Positions 1-8,593 of a stretch of DNA of 64,000 nucleotides are shown one piece after another. The DNA comes from Alphaproteobacteria bacterium (GTDB lineage: Bacteria > Pseudomonadota > Alphaproteobacteria > CASFRQ01 > SAAU01): NCBI GenBank assembly GCA_009929265.1, contig SAAU01000004.1, forward strand, positions 91,561-155,560, in the 5' to 3' direction. The first letter of the stretch is position 1. Each line of letters begins with the position of its first letter. The position numbers and the translations under genes were made by a program. The notes below the pieces were generated by a model. The model was not told the DNA's origin. It did not search any database and was given only the letters and a program-made list of their open reading frames with translations.

Positions 1-1100
1 AAATTTCCTATGCCTTTGATGAGCCTTGGACCACGATTCATTTTTCGGTTGAAGGACGTTTAGAATATACTGGGCTTCTATTTATCCCAGATAAGGCGCC
101 GTTTAACCTCTTTAACCCTGAAAGAAAAGCCCACTTAAAACTTTATGCTAATCGCGTTTTTATTTCAGAAGATGTGGATCTCATTCCGCCTTACCTACGC
201 TTTGTCAAAGGAATCGTGGATACGAAAGAGCTCCCTTTAAATATCAGTCGGGAAATTTTGCAAACCTCGCCCTTCTTAGGTCAAATTAAATCCGCCTTAA
301 CGCACCGTATTTTAAAAGAGCTTACAGCCAAACAAAAAGACAAAGAGTCTTTTTTGCATTTTTGGAAAACTTTTGGCCCTGTTTTGAAAGAAGGTCTTTA
401 TGAAGACGCCTTAAATCGTGAAGAAATTGCTTCCTTAAGTCTTTTTTATTCTATGAAGAAAGAGGCTTTTATTTCTTTAGAAGACTACGTTAAAGAGATG
501 AAAAAAGAGCAAAAAGACATCTTTTATTTGACAGGGGATGACTTAGAAATCCTTAAACACCATCCGCTCTTGGAACAACTTAAAGCCAGAGACGTGGATG
601 TGCTTCTGCTGACAGATGCTGTGGATGAATTTTGGCCAAGCCTGCTTCAAAAATATAAAGAAACAGCTTTAGTAAATGTTTTAAGCTTAAAAGAAGAAGT
701 GCTTAATAAAATTCCGCTTTTAGAAAAGGAAACTCAAGAAAAATTATCAAAAGAAGATCAAGAAAGCATCCTTAAAAACGCCAAAGACATCTTGAAAGAG
801 GAAGTTGCTGACGTCGTCTTTTCAGATAGACTTCTCAAAACACCGGCCCTGCTTAAAACAAAGGGAGAGATTTCTCTTCGATTAGAGCGTTTAATGAAAG
901 CTTCTGGACAGGAAGACTTTCCAAACCAAGAACTTGTCTTAGAACTTAATCCCGCACATCCTCTTGTTAAAAAATTAAAAGGAGAAAAAGCAACGTCTCT
1001 TCTTTGGATTTTATATAATGAAACGCGCCTTATGCAAGGAGAACAAATTAAAAACCCAACAGCTTTTATTGAAAAAATTAACGACCTTTTAGAAGGCTGA
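1..1100 (+). CDS. htpG: HtpG (Hsp90) chaperone, 5' end missing
   Basis: This is the C-terminal part of the cytosolic ATP-dependent chaperone Hsp90. The reading frame is open from base 3, so the gene begins upstream of the window; about 365 residues are visible against roughly 620 in the family. The Hsp90 middle-domain signatures are recognisable: LYANRVFISED, then LIPPYLRFVKG and LPLNISRE, followed by the helical dimerisation domain. There is no C-terminal MEEVD, as expected for a bacterial protein. The ATPase N-domain is not in the window. A terminator follows 31 bases after the stop, so htpG ends its transcript here. Confidence 0.97.
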   Translation, partial: ISYAFDEPWTTIHFSVEGRLEYTGLLFIPDKAPFNLFNPERKAHLKLYANRVFISEDVDLIPPYLRFVKGIVDTKELPLNISREILQTSPFLGQIKSALTHRILKELTAKQKDKESFLHFWKTFGPVLKEGLYEDALNREEIASLSLFYSMKKEAFISLEDYVKEMKKEQKDIFYLTGDDLEILKHHPLLEQLKARDVDVLLLTDAVDEFWPSLLQKYKETALVNVLSLKEEVLNKIPLLEKETQEKLSKEDQESILKNAKDILKEEVADVVFSDRLLKTPALLKTKGEISLRLERLMKASGQEDFPNQELVLELNPAHPLVKKLKGEKATSLLWILYNETRLMQGEQIKNPTAFIEKINDLLEG

Positions 1101-1130
1101 TTTTCTTATTTAGGTTTTTAATCGTTGCCT

Positions 1131-1160
1131 AAAAAAGCCCCTCAAAACGAAGGGCTTTTT
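1131..1160. terminator. Bidirectional rho-independent terminator
   Basis: The inverted repeat AAAAAGCCC / GGGCTTTTT with an 11-base loop is flanked by A and T tracts on both sides. It lies between the convergent ends of htpG and the Sel1-repeat gene and can serve both strands. Confidence 0.85.
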
Positions 1161-1180
1161 TATGTTTAGAATCTTAACTC

Positions 1181-2566
1181 TTATTTGAAAAGTTTTTTAA
1201 GAAGCCCTGGTTCCTCATGAGATTCTTGGAACAAAGATACTTTCTTTCGAGCCTCAATTAAATCCGTATCTGAAAGTTTCCCTTCAAGACCTGTCATTGC
1301 ATCCCGAATTTGAACTTTCGCAGAAAGACCCGCTCCTTTTTCGGCCAACGACAACCATTTATAACATTCAACAAGATCCACTGAAGCTGGTTTTTTACCT
1401 TCACAATAGAAAGTGGCTAATCGCATTTGAGCTGTTGGTTCATTTATATTTGCCCCTTTTTGATACCATTTAAAAGCTTGGGTTTCATTTCCTGCCATTT
1501 TGGCAAAAACATCCCCCAAATAAGCATAAGCCTCTTTACGACCCTGTTTAGCAATGACGTTAATCTTAGCTTCAACTTGAACAAAATTCTTTGTGACAAG
1601 GGCCTCATCAATATCTGCCCGCGTTAAAGCAAACCGCGCCCCTTCTTGAATCATATAGTCTTTACCTGTTTTGAGTTTATTTAATGTGGCTTGATCATTA
1701 AATCCAGGAACAATTGGACGGGCTTTTTCATATTCTCTATCAGGAATCGTCTCTTTTGGAGAAACAGGACGCCATTTTCTAGCTAATTCTTGGGCTTTAA
1801 CAAGATTTTTAACATCTTTAATCTTTGAATAAATTTCGTTTCTTCTTTTAACGGCCCAGTCCCCTAACGCATCACTGTTATACGCGGCGATAATACTATA
1901 CCACGCGTAGGCTTCTGAAGGGTTATATAACAGTTTATCTGTAGCCAAAAGCTCTGCCAAATCTCTTTGAGCCCCAACATACCCTTGATCAGAGGCGCGT
2001 TTAAACCACTCTAGGGCACGTTGATAATCTTGCGGAACCCCACGACCATAAAGATATAAAATCGCAAGTTTGTATTGGGCAGGAGCATATCCTTCTAAAG
2101 CAGAAGAATAATAAAATCCGTAAGCATAAGAATAATTGCGTGCAACATCTTCTCCTCTTGCGTAAAGCTCCCCTAATTCAAAAAGAGCTTCTTTATGCTT
2201 ATCTCGCGCAATCGTTTTAAGTTTTGAAATAGCCTCTTTTACATTTTTCGGCGTCCCTTTTCCTTTTAGAGTTAAAAGTGCTTTTCGAAAAACAGCATCT
2301 GGATTGGATTTCAAGGAAGCTTGATTATAGTAGTTTAGCGCTTGTGAATAATTTACAGAAACGCCTAATCCCATTTCATACATATACCCCAAATTATACT
2401 CTGCCTCAGAACTTCCCTCTGTTGCTAAATAGGAAAATTCGTCAAAAGCCTCTTTATATCGACCAGATTTAAGAGAATCTTTGGCGTCTAAAAGTGCGGC
2501 ATTTGCTGTCATAGAAGCGAACAGAAAAATTAAAAAAAGCATTGCATTAAGAGAAGTTTTAAGCAT
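1181..2566 (-). CDS. Secreted Sel1-repeat (TPR-like) protein
   Basis: The 461-residue product starts with a clear Sec signal peptide (about residues 1-23, cleavage after ANA) and then carries several Sel1-like repeats. Examples are AEYNLGYMYEMGLGV (about 55-70), APAQYKLAILYLYGRGV (about 161-177) and TAQMRLATFYCEGKK (about 379-393). Sel1 repeats form alpha-solenoids used for protein-protein contacts, often in envelope processes or host interaction, but they do not define an activity. The repeats fall in two blocks separated by a longer linker (about 245-340). It stands alone with its own terminator. A second Sel1 protein lies at 26655-27407. Confidence 0.85.
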   Translation of the reverse strand: MLKTSLNAMLFLIFLFASMTANAALLDAKDSLKSGRYKEAFDEFSYLATEGSSEAEYNLGYMYEMGLGVSVNYSQALNYYNQASLKSNPDAVFRKALLTLKGKGTPKNVKEAISKLKTIARDKHKEALFELGELYARGEDVARNYSYAYGFYYSSALEGYAPAQYKLAILYLYGRGVPQDYQRALEWFKRASDQGYVGAQRDLAELLATDKLLYNPSEAYAWYSIIAAYNSDALGDWAVKRRNEIYSKIKDVKNLVKAQELARKWRPVSPKETIPDREYEKARPIVPGFNDQATLNKLKTGKDYMIQEGARFALTRADIDEALVTKNFVQVEAKINVIAKQGRKEAYAYLGDVFAKMAGNETQAFKWYQKGANINEPTAQMRLATFYCEGKKPASVDLVECYKWLSLAEKGAGLSAKVQIRDAMTGLEGKLSDTDLIEARKKVSLFQESHEEPGLLKKLFK

Positions 2567-2690
2567 TATAAGCCCTTTCTTTGAAAATAATTTCCTCTAT
2601 TTTAGAAGAATTTTTATCAAGATGCAACTGTTTTAGAAAAAGAGTCTTCCCCTTCTTTTTGCCTTCTCTTTTTTCCGTATTTAAAACCCC

Positions 2691-3647
2691 TTAAAAGGAC
2701 ATTTTTTCCCTTGGATTAAAAGAGCTTTCCTTTAAAAGCAGCTCTTCTAAAGCCTTATCTTTTTTATCTTCCAAAACGATTTCAAGTTTTACAATTAGAT
2801 CTCCTGGATTGCTCTTTGTGGGAATTCCTTTGCCCTTAAGACGCAGTTGTTTTCCAGAGCTTGAATACGGTGGAATTTTAAGAACAACTTTTGAGGTTAA
2901 GGTTGGAATTAAAATTTTTTCCCCCAAGACCGCTTCTTTTAAAGAAATCGGAAGGGAAAGCAAAATGTCATTCTCTTTTCTTTCAAAAAAGGGATGCGGC
3001 AAAATATGGATTTTAATCAAAGCGTCTCCCGCAGGCGCACGTCCTGTTCCATTTTCCCCTTGCCCTTTTAAGCGTAAAATCGCCCCTTCTTTTGTCCCAG
3101 TTGGAATTTTGATTTTTCCTTTTTTTCCTGTTTTTAGGCGAATTTCTTTTTCAGAGCCTAATGCTGCATCAATAAAATCAACCGACAAAGTATAGTTTAT
3201 ATTTTGCCCAGGAATATCCGTTTGACGAGAACGAAAGGACGAAAAGCCCCCCATTCCATCATCAGAAAAATTATGAAATCCTCTTGAAGATCCCCCTCCT
3301 GTAAAGGCACTGAAAATATCGGAAAAATCAAAGCCCCCTTCTGTTGAGGAAAACCCATGAGGATTAAAGCCTTGCCCCCCTCTTTGATTAAAGCCTTCAA
3401 ATCCTGCGCCAAACCCTGCCTTTGGTTTTCCATGTTCATCAATTTGACCGCTATCATAAGCCTTTCTTTTCTCATCGTTTGAAAGAAGTTCATAGGCCTC
3501 CGTCACCTGTCTAAACTTGTCTGCGGCAACTTTATTATTGGGATTGACATCAGGATGCAATTTTCTGGCCAATTTCCGATAGGCTTTTTTTATTTCATCT
3601 TTGCTTGAAGAAGAAGAAACCCCTAAAACCTGATACGGGCTACTCAT
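2691..3647 (-). CDS. J-domain co-chaperone, CbpA/DnaJ class without zinc finger
   Basis: The N-terminal J domain (residues 3-70) contains the HPD tripeptide (HPDVN) needed to stimulate the DnaK ATPase. A Gly/Phe-rich linker follows (about 76-145), then two beta-sandwich substrate-binding domains typical of DnaJ C-terminal regions (about 150-305). The four CxxCxGxG zinc motifs of true DnaJ are absent, so the CbpA or DnaJ class B type fits best. It acts in the cytosol with DnaK. A strong Shine-Dalgarno, GGAGGGG, lies 7-8 bases before the ATG. It is divergent from the metal exporter gene, with 128 bases between them. Confidence 0.9.
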   Translation of the reverse strand: MSSPYQVLGVSSSSSKDEIKKAYRKLARKLHPDVNPNNKVAADKFRQVTEAYELLSNDEKRKAYDSGQIDEHGKPKAGFGAGFEGFNQRGGQGFNPHGFSSTEGGFDFSDIFSAFTGGGSSRGFHNFSDDGMGGFSSFRSRQTDIPGQNINYTLSVDFIDAALGSEKEIRLKTGKKGKIKIPTGTKEGAILRLKGQGENGTGRAPAGDALIKIHILPHPFFERKENDILLSLPISLKEAVLGEKILIPTLTSKVVLKIPPYSSSGKQLRLKGKGIPTKSNPGDLIVKLEIVLEDKKDKALEELLLKESSFNPREKMSF

Positions 3648-3775
3648 ATAAATACCCCTCCTTTTAACTTTTGTTTTTTATACTTTAACATTTACTTTGT
3701 TCTTTATATAGGTTATTTTTTAGAAAAATCCATATCTTTTACTTAAACTTTTTTATTTTTAAGAGAGGCTTTCTT

Positions 3776-4669
3776 TTGAAAAACAGATCTACAGCGAAAA
3801 AACCACAAAATCGAAAGGATATCTTACTAAAAAGAGCAAGTTTCTTTTCTATTTCGACAGCTCTTCTTTTAATCGGTTTAAAAGGGGGCATCTTTTTGAT
3901 GACTCATTCAGTTGCCATCCTTTCTTCCTTGGCGGATTCTGGACTGGATTTATTTGCCTCTTTCATTGGATTTTTGGCCATTAAGCAATCGCTTTTCCCG
4001 GCTGACAAAAAACATCGCTTTGGCCATGGAAAAGCCGAGGCCATTGGCGGAGCGGTTCAAGGAATTTTTATTTTCGTTTCAGCCTGTCTTCTTTTCAAAG
4101 AAGGCTTGTTTCGCTTTTTTAACCCAGAGCCCTTAAAAAATGTCAGCTTAGGGATTTATTTGATGATTTTCTCTATTGGACTGACCGGGCTTCTTGTGCT
4201 TTATCAAAACTTTGTCATCAAGCAAACAAATTCTGTTTCAATTAAGGCGGATAGAGCCCATTATCAAAGTGACTTTTTGATGAATTTAGGGGTCATTTTG
4301 TCCTTGATTGGGTCAACCTATTTTGGGTGGATAGATTCTTTATTTGCGCTTGTGACCTCCCTTTACCTTTTTTACACAGCTTTTGATGTTTTGAAACAGG
4401 TTCTTTTTATTTTAATGGATACCGAAATTTCAGAAAAAGAGAAACAGAAACTTGTCAAAATTATCAGCTCGTTTGAAAAAATTAAAAGCTATCAAAACCT
4501 CAAAACCCGCACAGATGGAAGCCGTATTTTCGTCCAATTCGATGCGCTTTTTGATGAAACAATAACCCTTCAAGACGCCCATAAAACAACCGATGCTCTT
4601 GAAGAAAAACTTAAATCTTCTTTTGAAACCATTGATATTGTTATTCACCAAGAGCCTTTTAGAAAATAA
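3776..4669 (+). CDS. Cation diffusion facilitator (FieF-like) metal exporter
   Basis: A 297-residue inner-membrane protein of the CDF family, which exports divalent metals (Zn, Fe, Cd, Mn) by proton antiport. Both metal-site pairs of the FieF type are visible: SLADSGLD in the second helix and HYQSD in the fifth. The cytoplasmic C-terminal domain (about 215-297) ends with the usual ferredoxin-like fold region. The start is a TTG: AGAGAGG lies 7 bases upstream and the first ATG falls about 40 residues later inside the first helix. Substrate cannot be assigned from sequence alone. Confidence 0.92.
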   Translation: MKNRSTAKKPQNRKDILLKRASFFSISTALLLIGLKGGIFLMTHSVAILSSLADSGLDLFASFIGFLAIKQSLFPADKKHRFGHGKAEAIGGAVQGIFIFVSACLLFKEGLFRFFNPEPLKNVSLGIYLMIFSIGLTGLLVLYQNFVIKQTNSVSIKADRAHYQSDFLMNLGVILSLIGSTYFGWIDSLFALVTSLYLFYTAFDVLKQVLFILMDTEISEKEKQKLVKIISSFEKIKSYQNLKTRTDGSRIFVQFDALFDETITLQDAHKTTDALEEKLKSSFETIDIVIHQEPFRK

Positions 4670-4672
4670 CGC

Positions 4673-4701
4673 TTGATTTTTAAGCAGATTTGGGGTAGCT
4701 T
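4673..4701 (+). promoter_or_regulatory. Sigma-70-type promoter of the rplY operon
   Basis: TTGATT and TAGCTT are separated by 17 bases. This predicts transcription from about 4708 and a leader of some 85 bases before rplY. The -10 element sits inside a perfect inverted repeat, GGGGTA-GCT-TACCCC (4692-4706). Confidence 0.5.
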
Positions 4702-4793
4702 ACCCCTGTATTTGGAAGAAGAACGTTCACCACCCCTGGAGGAGTTTGTTATCTTCTAAATTCAAAATTTAATAATTTTTTAAGGAAAATAAA

Positions 4794-5435
4794 ATGAATA
4801 CAACATTAAAAGTCACTGCTCGTGAAAAGACTGGTAAGGGGGCCATTCGTTCAAACCGTCTTCAAGGATTTATCCCAGCAGTTATTTACGGAGATAAAAA
4901 AGCTCCTGTTATGATTAACTTGGAAGAAAAAGCTCTCGTTATGGAAATGCAAAGAGCAGGTTTCGGAACAAGACAATTTGACCTTGAACTCGACGGTAAA
5001 AAACATCATGTTATTTGTCAAGACGTTCAATTTCACCCTGTTTCAGACAGACCTTTGCACGTTGATTTCTTAAGAATCTCTAAAGATTCTGTCTTAACTC
5101 TTAACATCCCTGTTCATGTTAAAAACGAAGAAGAATGTGCCGGAATTAAATTAGGTGGGATTTTGAACCTTGTTCACAGAGAAATCGAAGTTTCTTGCCC
5201 AGCTTCCAAAATTATCGATTCTTTTGTTATCGATTTGGAAAAATTAAATGTTGGGGACGTTGTCACATTAGCTGACATTGATATGCCAAAAGAAGTTGTT
5301 CCTTCTTTAGACGCAGACGAAACAATCCTCTCTATTACGCCTCCTCAAGCATCAGCTCCAGTAGACGAAGAAACTTCTGAGGAAGCTTCCGAAAAACCAG
5401 CTGAAGCTCCTAAGGAAGAAGCTGAAGGAAAATAA
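4794..5435 (+). CDS. rplY: 50S ribosomal protein bL25, CTC (long) form
   Basis: bL25 binds 5S rRNA in the large subunit. The 213-residue product has the N-terminal 5S-binding beta-barrel (about 1-95, with REKTGKGAIRSNRLQGFIPAVIYG as the family start, shown here as two joined short motifs) and the second CTC domain (about 96-185). An acidic Glu/Ala-rich tail follows, usual in alphaproteobacterial long forms. The Shine-Dalgarno AAGGAAA precedes the ATG. It heads the rplY-pth-ychF operon, with pth starting one base after its stop codon. Confidence 0.97.
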   Translation: MNTTLKVTAREKTGKGAIRSNRLQGFIPAVIYGDKKAPVMINLEEKALVMEMQRAGFGTRQFDLELDGKKHHVICQDVQFHPVSDRPLHVDFLRISKDSVLTLNIPVHVKNEEECAGIKLGGILNLVHREIEVSCPASKIIDSFVIDLEKLNVGDVVTLADIDMPKEVVPSLDADETILSITPPQASAPVDEETSEEASEKPAEAPKEEAEGK

Positions 5436-5436
5436 G

Positions 5437-5997
5437 ATGTTTCTTGTGGTGGGACTTGGCAACAAAGGGCCAGAGTATAAAAATACCCGCCATAACATCG
5501 GTTTTATGGCGGCAGATAAGATTATCTGCCGCTATCCTTTTGATAAAGGGCGAGAAAAATTTCAAGCCCTCCTTTATTCGGGGACCATTCAAAATGAAAA
5601 GGTTCTTTTGGTAAAGCCTTTAACCTATATGAATGCCTCTGGAAACGCTATCCAACAACTTATCAATTTTTACAAAATCCCCCTCTCAAATGTTCTGGTT
5701 ATTCATGACGATATGGATTTACCTGTTGGAACTTTTAAAATGAAACAAGGCGGGGGAGCAGGCGGTCATAATGGGCTTAAAAGTCTGGATGCTTGCTGCG
5801 GAAAAAATTATTTTCGGCTGCGAATTGGAATTGATCATCCTTTAGATAAAAACGATGTCATTAACTACGTCCTTCATACCTTTTCAAAAGAGGATTCTGT
5901 AAAAATTGATACCCTTTTAGAAACACTTATAGAGGCTCTTCCTCTTTTTTTAGAAAAAGGAAAAGACGCCTTTCTAAACAACCTTAAGAAAGAATAA
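5437..5997 (+). CDS. pth: Peptidyl-tRNA hydrolase
   Basis: Pth releases tRNA from peptidyl-tRNAs that drop off the ribosome. The N-terminal GLGN motif (residues 6-9), the catalytic His19 in TRHNIGF, the TYMN segment and the DDMDLP/GGGAGGHNGLKS segment are all present. The protein has the normal length of 186 residues. Its Shine-Dalgarno lies inside the end of rplY, and ychF follows after two bases, so the three genes are very likely co-transcribed and translationally coupled. Confidence 0.97.
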   Translation: MFLVVGLGNKGPEYKNTRHNIGFMAADKIICRYPFDKGREKFQALLYSGTIQNEKVLLVKPLTYMNASGNAIQQLINFYKIPLSNVLVIHDDMDLPVGTFKMKQGGGAGGHNGLKSLDACCGKNYFRLRIGIDHPLDKNDVINYVLHTFSKEDSVKIDTLLETLIEALPLFLEKGKDAFLNNLKKE

Positions 5998-5999
5998 CT

Positions 6000-7100
6000 A
6001 TGGGATTTAATTGTGGAATTATTGGTCTTCCAAATGTCGGAAAATCTACTTTATTCAATGCCTTAACATCAACAATCAACGCTCAAGCAGCTAACTATCC
6101 TTTTTGTACAATTGAGCCAAATGTCGGACGTGTTTTGGTTCCTGATGCCAGGTTGGACACTCTTCAACAAATTGACAAAGCTCAAAAAATTATTCCAACT
6201 CAACTTGAATTTGTCGATATTGCAGGGCTCGTTAAGGGGGCCTCCAAAGGCGAAGGTCTCGGCAACCAATTTTTGGGAAATATTCGAGAAGTTGACGCCC
6301 TCCTTCATGTTTTAAGATGCTTTGAAGATGGCAATATCACTCACGTTGAAAGCACAATCGACCCTATTCGTGACGCAGAAACTATTAACACAGAGTTGAT
6401 GATTGCGGATTTAGAAAGCCTTGAAAAACGAATCGTTCCAATACAAAAAAAAGCCCATGGCGGGGATAAAGAAGCTATCGCAACGTTAGGCGTTATGGAA
6501 AAAGTCCTTGACGTGTTAAAAGAAGGACAACCTGCACGAATTGTTCAATTTGATGATGAAGCGGATGTGAAAATTGCAAAATCCCTTTGTCTTTTGACAA
6601 CAAAACCTGTGCTTTACATTTGTAATGTTGATGAAAAAAGTGCTGGAACGGGAAACGAGTTTTCAAAAAAGGTTTTTGAATTTGCTGAAAAAGAAGGCAA
6701 TAAAGCCCTCCTCATTTCTGCCGAGATTGAAGCAGAACTTTCTGTTTTAGAAGAATCGGATCAAAAAGATTATTTAGAGGCACTTGGCCTTAAAGAAAAA
6801 GGACTCGATAGGTTAATTAAAACGGGATACGATTTATTGGGTTTGATTACATTCTTTACTTCTGGCCCTAAAGAAGCCCATGCTTGGACACTTAAAAAAG
6901 GCTCTTTTGCCCCACAAGCGGCCGGCGTGATTCATACCGATTTTGAAAAAGGGTTTATTCGAGCCGAGGTTGTTTCCTATGAAGATTATGTGACTTGTAA
7001 TGGAGAAACAAAGGCTAAAGAATTAGGAAAACTAAGATTGGAAGGAAAAACTTATCAAATCTTAGACGGAGATGTGGTTCATTTCCTCTTTAATGTTTAA
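6000..7100 (+). CDS. ychF: YchF (Obg-family) ribosome-associated ATPase
   Basis: A 366-residue YchF/OLA1 P-loop protein. The G1 motif GLPNVGKST (9-17) and a [11 protein letters not shown]3 segment are present, and the G4-equivalent NVDE replaces NKxD, which in this family goes with ATP preference. The C-terminal TGS-like domain carries the conserved run around [11 protein letters not shown] and ends in the family-typical [10 protein letters not shown]. It binds ribosomes and influences stress responses. It is the last gene of the rplY-pth-ychF cluster. Confidence 0.97.
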   Translation: MGFNCGIIGLPNVGKSTLFNALTSTINAQAANYPFCTIEPNVGRVLVPDARLDTLQQIDKAQKIIPTQLEFVDIAGLVKGASKGEGLGNQFLGNIREVDALLHVLRCFEDGNITHVESTIDPIRDAETINTELMIADLESLEKRIVPIQKKAHGGDKEAIATLGVMEKVLDVLKEGQPARIVQFDDEADVKIAKSLCLLTTKPVLYICNVDEKSAGTGNEFSKKVFEFAEKEGNKALLISAEIEAELSVLEESDQKDYLEALGLKEKGLDRLIKTGYDLLGLITFFTSGPKEAHAWTLKKGSFAPQAAGVIHTDFEKGFIRAEVVSYEDYVTCNGETKAKELGKLRLEGKTYQILDGDVVHFLFNV

Positions 7101-7108
7101 TAAAACGC

Positions 7109-7136
7109 TTGAAAAGTATTTCAAACCTGCTAGATT
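7109..7136 (+). promoter_or_regulatory. Probable promoter of the hemerythrin gene
   Basis: TTGAAA and TAGATT are separated by 16 bases, just after the ychF stop codon. Transcription would start near 7143, immediately upstream of a GAAGAAGG sequence. Confidence 0.45.
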
Positions 7137-7170
7137 AAAAGAAGAAGGTACTTTTATATGGAAGCAGGCA

Positions 7171-7605
7171 ATGGCAACGAAAGATTTGTTGAAAAGCTTA
7201 TCTCTAAACTATCCACCACTTGATCGGGAGCATTTGGGTTTTTTCGAAACGATTCAAGGGGCGAAAAATTCTGCTGAAAATAAAGATATTCCTGGAATCA
7301 CTGACGCTTTTGAGGCTTGCTATAACTACGCACGTGTCCATTTTGTTCACGAAGAAAGAATTATGGATAAAATTCATTTTCCTGATAAAGAAGCCCATTT
7401 TAAAAGTCACGCTACTTTTATTAAAAACGTCTCAGAAATGCGAGAAAAATTTGAATATGCCTCTTCTTTGGAGGAAAAAGTTCAAATTGGACAGGACCTT
7501 GCTTCTTTCCTTGAAGTTTGGTTTTTAGGGCATGTGATGAGCCGTGATAGAATCTTAAAACCTTACCTTGTTCGTATCCGCGCGTTAATTCCTGAAGAAA
7601 GTTAA
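7171..7605 (+). CDS. Bacteriohemerythrin (di-iron oxygen-binding protein)
   Basis: A four-helix-bundle hemerythrin with the full set of di-iron ligands: His in DREHLGFF, HFVHEE, the pair in EAHFKSH, and HVMSRD near the end. Such proteins reversibly bind O2 and act in oxygen sensing, delivery or scavenging in microaerophiles and anaerobes. The chosen start is ATG 7171, giving 144 residues; the frame is open back into ychF (ATG 7093 and 7072), but family homology begins after 7171. A 21-codon out-of-frame mini-frame (7158-7223) with its own GAAGAAGG Shine-Dalgarno overlaps the chosen start. Confidence 0.9.
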   Translation: MATKDLLKSLSLNYPPLDREHLGFFETIQGAKNSAENKDIPGITDAFEACYNYARVHFVHEERIMDKIHFPDKEAHFKSHATFIKNVSEMREKFEYASSLEEKVQIGQDLASFLEVWFLGHVMSRDRILKPYLVRIRALIPEES

Positions 7606-7613
7606 TAAAACTA

Positions 7614-7642
7614 TTGACAAAAAATAAAATCTTTCTTAAACT
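7614..7642 (+). promoter_or_regulatory. Strong sigma-70-type promoter
   Basis: A perfect TTGACA -35 is followed after 17 bases by TAAACT. It lies 18 bases upstream of the start codon of the unknown gene at 7661, leaving only a very short leader with AAGGAAGAGAGG as ribosome binding site. Confidence 0.6.
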
Positions 7643-7660
7643 TAAGGAAGAGAGGGAATT

Positions 7661-8509
7661 ATGAGCGAAAAAGAAAACAAAATTATTTCCTGGAAGAACC
7701 CCAGCACACGGTCTTTAGAAGAAGCTCTTCAAAGACTGGAAACGAAAACGCCTGTCTCTCCTTCAGAAAATCCATTCCCAACGCCCTTCCCTTTAAAAGG
7801 CGAAGAAGAACAAACAAACGAAACCAGAGAAAAAAAACCTCTTTATGAGACTTCTTTTAAAGACGCCTCTGATTTTTCTGAAAAAACAAATCCTATGTCT
7901 TCAGAAGATCTCCTCCATACCATAGAGCTCTTTGAAAAAACACTTCTTGCCCTTTTAGAAAAGGAGAAGGAGCAAAAAAATCAAGGGCATGATATTGGTT
8001 CTTTTCATCTTAAAGAAGAAGACCAAAGAGAGCCTTTAGAAAAGTTTGAAAATAATAAATTCAAAAATATTTTGGATGTTCATAATCCGGCTCAAAAAAC
8101 GGTTATCGCTTTTTTAAGAATTGAAAATTTAGTTCATAAATTACCAAAAGGGCAAAAAGAGGGCAAAGATGCTCTTGAAAAAGCACTTATCAAAAATACT
8201 GATAGCTTAGAAAAAAGCCTTTTGGACGTTCAGAAAAAACTTCAAAATCTTGAAAAACGGATGGCTCATATTAAACACCTTAAAAGCGCTTTTCCTCAAA
8301 TCAGAACAGGGCTAGAACCCTATGAAACAGCTATTAAGAAAAAAGGGGTTAAGTCTGCCGAAAAAATGATTGAAGGGGTGACTCAAAAAGTTTTAAAAGA
8401 CAAAAAGACTGAAGATAAAAAAGAAAATCCTACGGAGACAAAGCCAACATCTAAAAAATCAACAACTCCTCCGCTCTCTTCGTTTAATAAAAACGGCTAT
8501 TGTGCTTAA
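7661..8509 (+). CDS. Unrecognised charged coiled-coil protein
   Basis: I do not recognise this 282-residue product. It has no signal peptide or membrane segment. The N-terminal third is Pro/Glu/Lys-rich and looks disordered, residues about 85-110 and 180-215 look like amphipathic helices (a coiled coil around LLDVQKKLQNLEKRMAHIK), and the C-terminal 40 residues are Lys/Thr/Ser/Pro-rich. It ends in NGYCA with a single cysteine. It has its own strong promoter between the hemerythrin and rex genes. Composition resembles the neighbouring genes, so recent transfer is not indicated. The start is well supported by its ribosome binding site. Confidence 0.75.
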   Translation: MSEKENKIISWKNPSTRSLEEALQRLETKTPVSPSENPFPTPFPLKGEEEQTNETREKKPLYETSFKDASDFSEKTNPMSSEDLLHTIELFEKTLLALLEKEKEQKNQGHDIGSFHLKEEDQREPLEKFENNKFKNILDVHNPAQKTVIAFLRIENLVHKLPKGQKEGKDALEKALIKNTDSLEKSLLDVQKKLQNLEKRMAHIKHLKSAFPQIRTGLEPYETAIKKKGVKSAEKMIEGVTQKVLKDKKTEDKKENPTETKPTSKKSTTPPLSSFNKNGYCA

Positions 8510-8537
8510 CTTTCTTGAAGCGCTTTCAAAAATCAGC

Positions 8538-8565
8538 TTGACATCAGCGCAATTGTTCTTATTCT
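8538..8565 (+). promoter_or_regulatory. Promoter of rex
   Basis: TTGACA is followed after 16 bases by TATTCT, with the rex start codon 28 bases downstream of the -10 element. Confidence 0.55.
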
Positions 8566-8593
8566 CTTAGAAAAGATAATTTTCGAGGTAGAT

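Noticed and set aside
3197..3493. 98-codon frame inside the J-domain gene
   Set aside because: It is in an alternative phase of the Gly/Phe-rich region on the same strand with no start signal.
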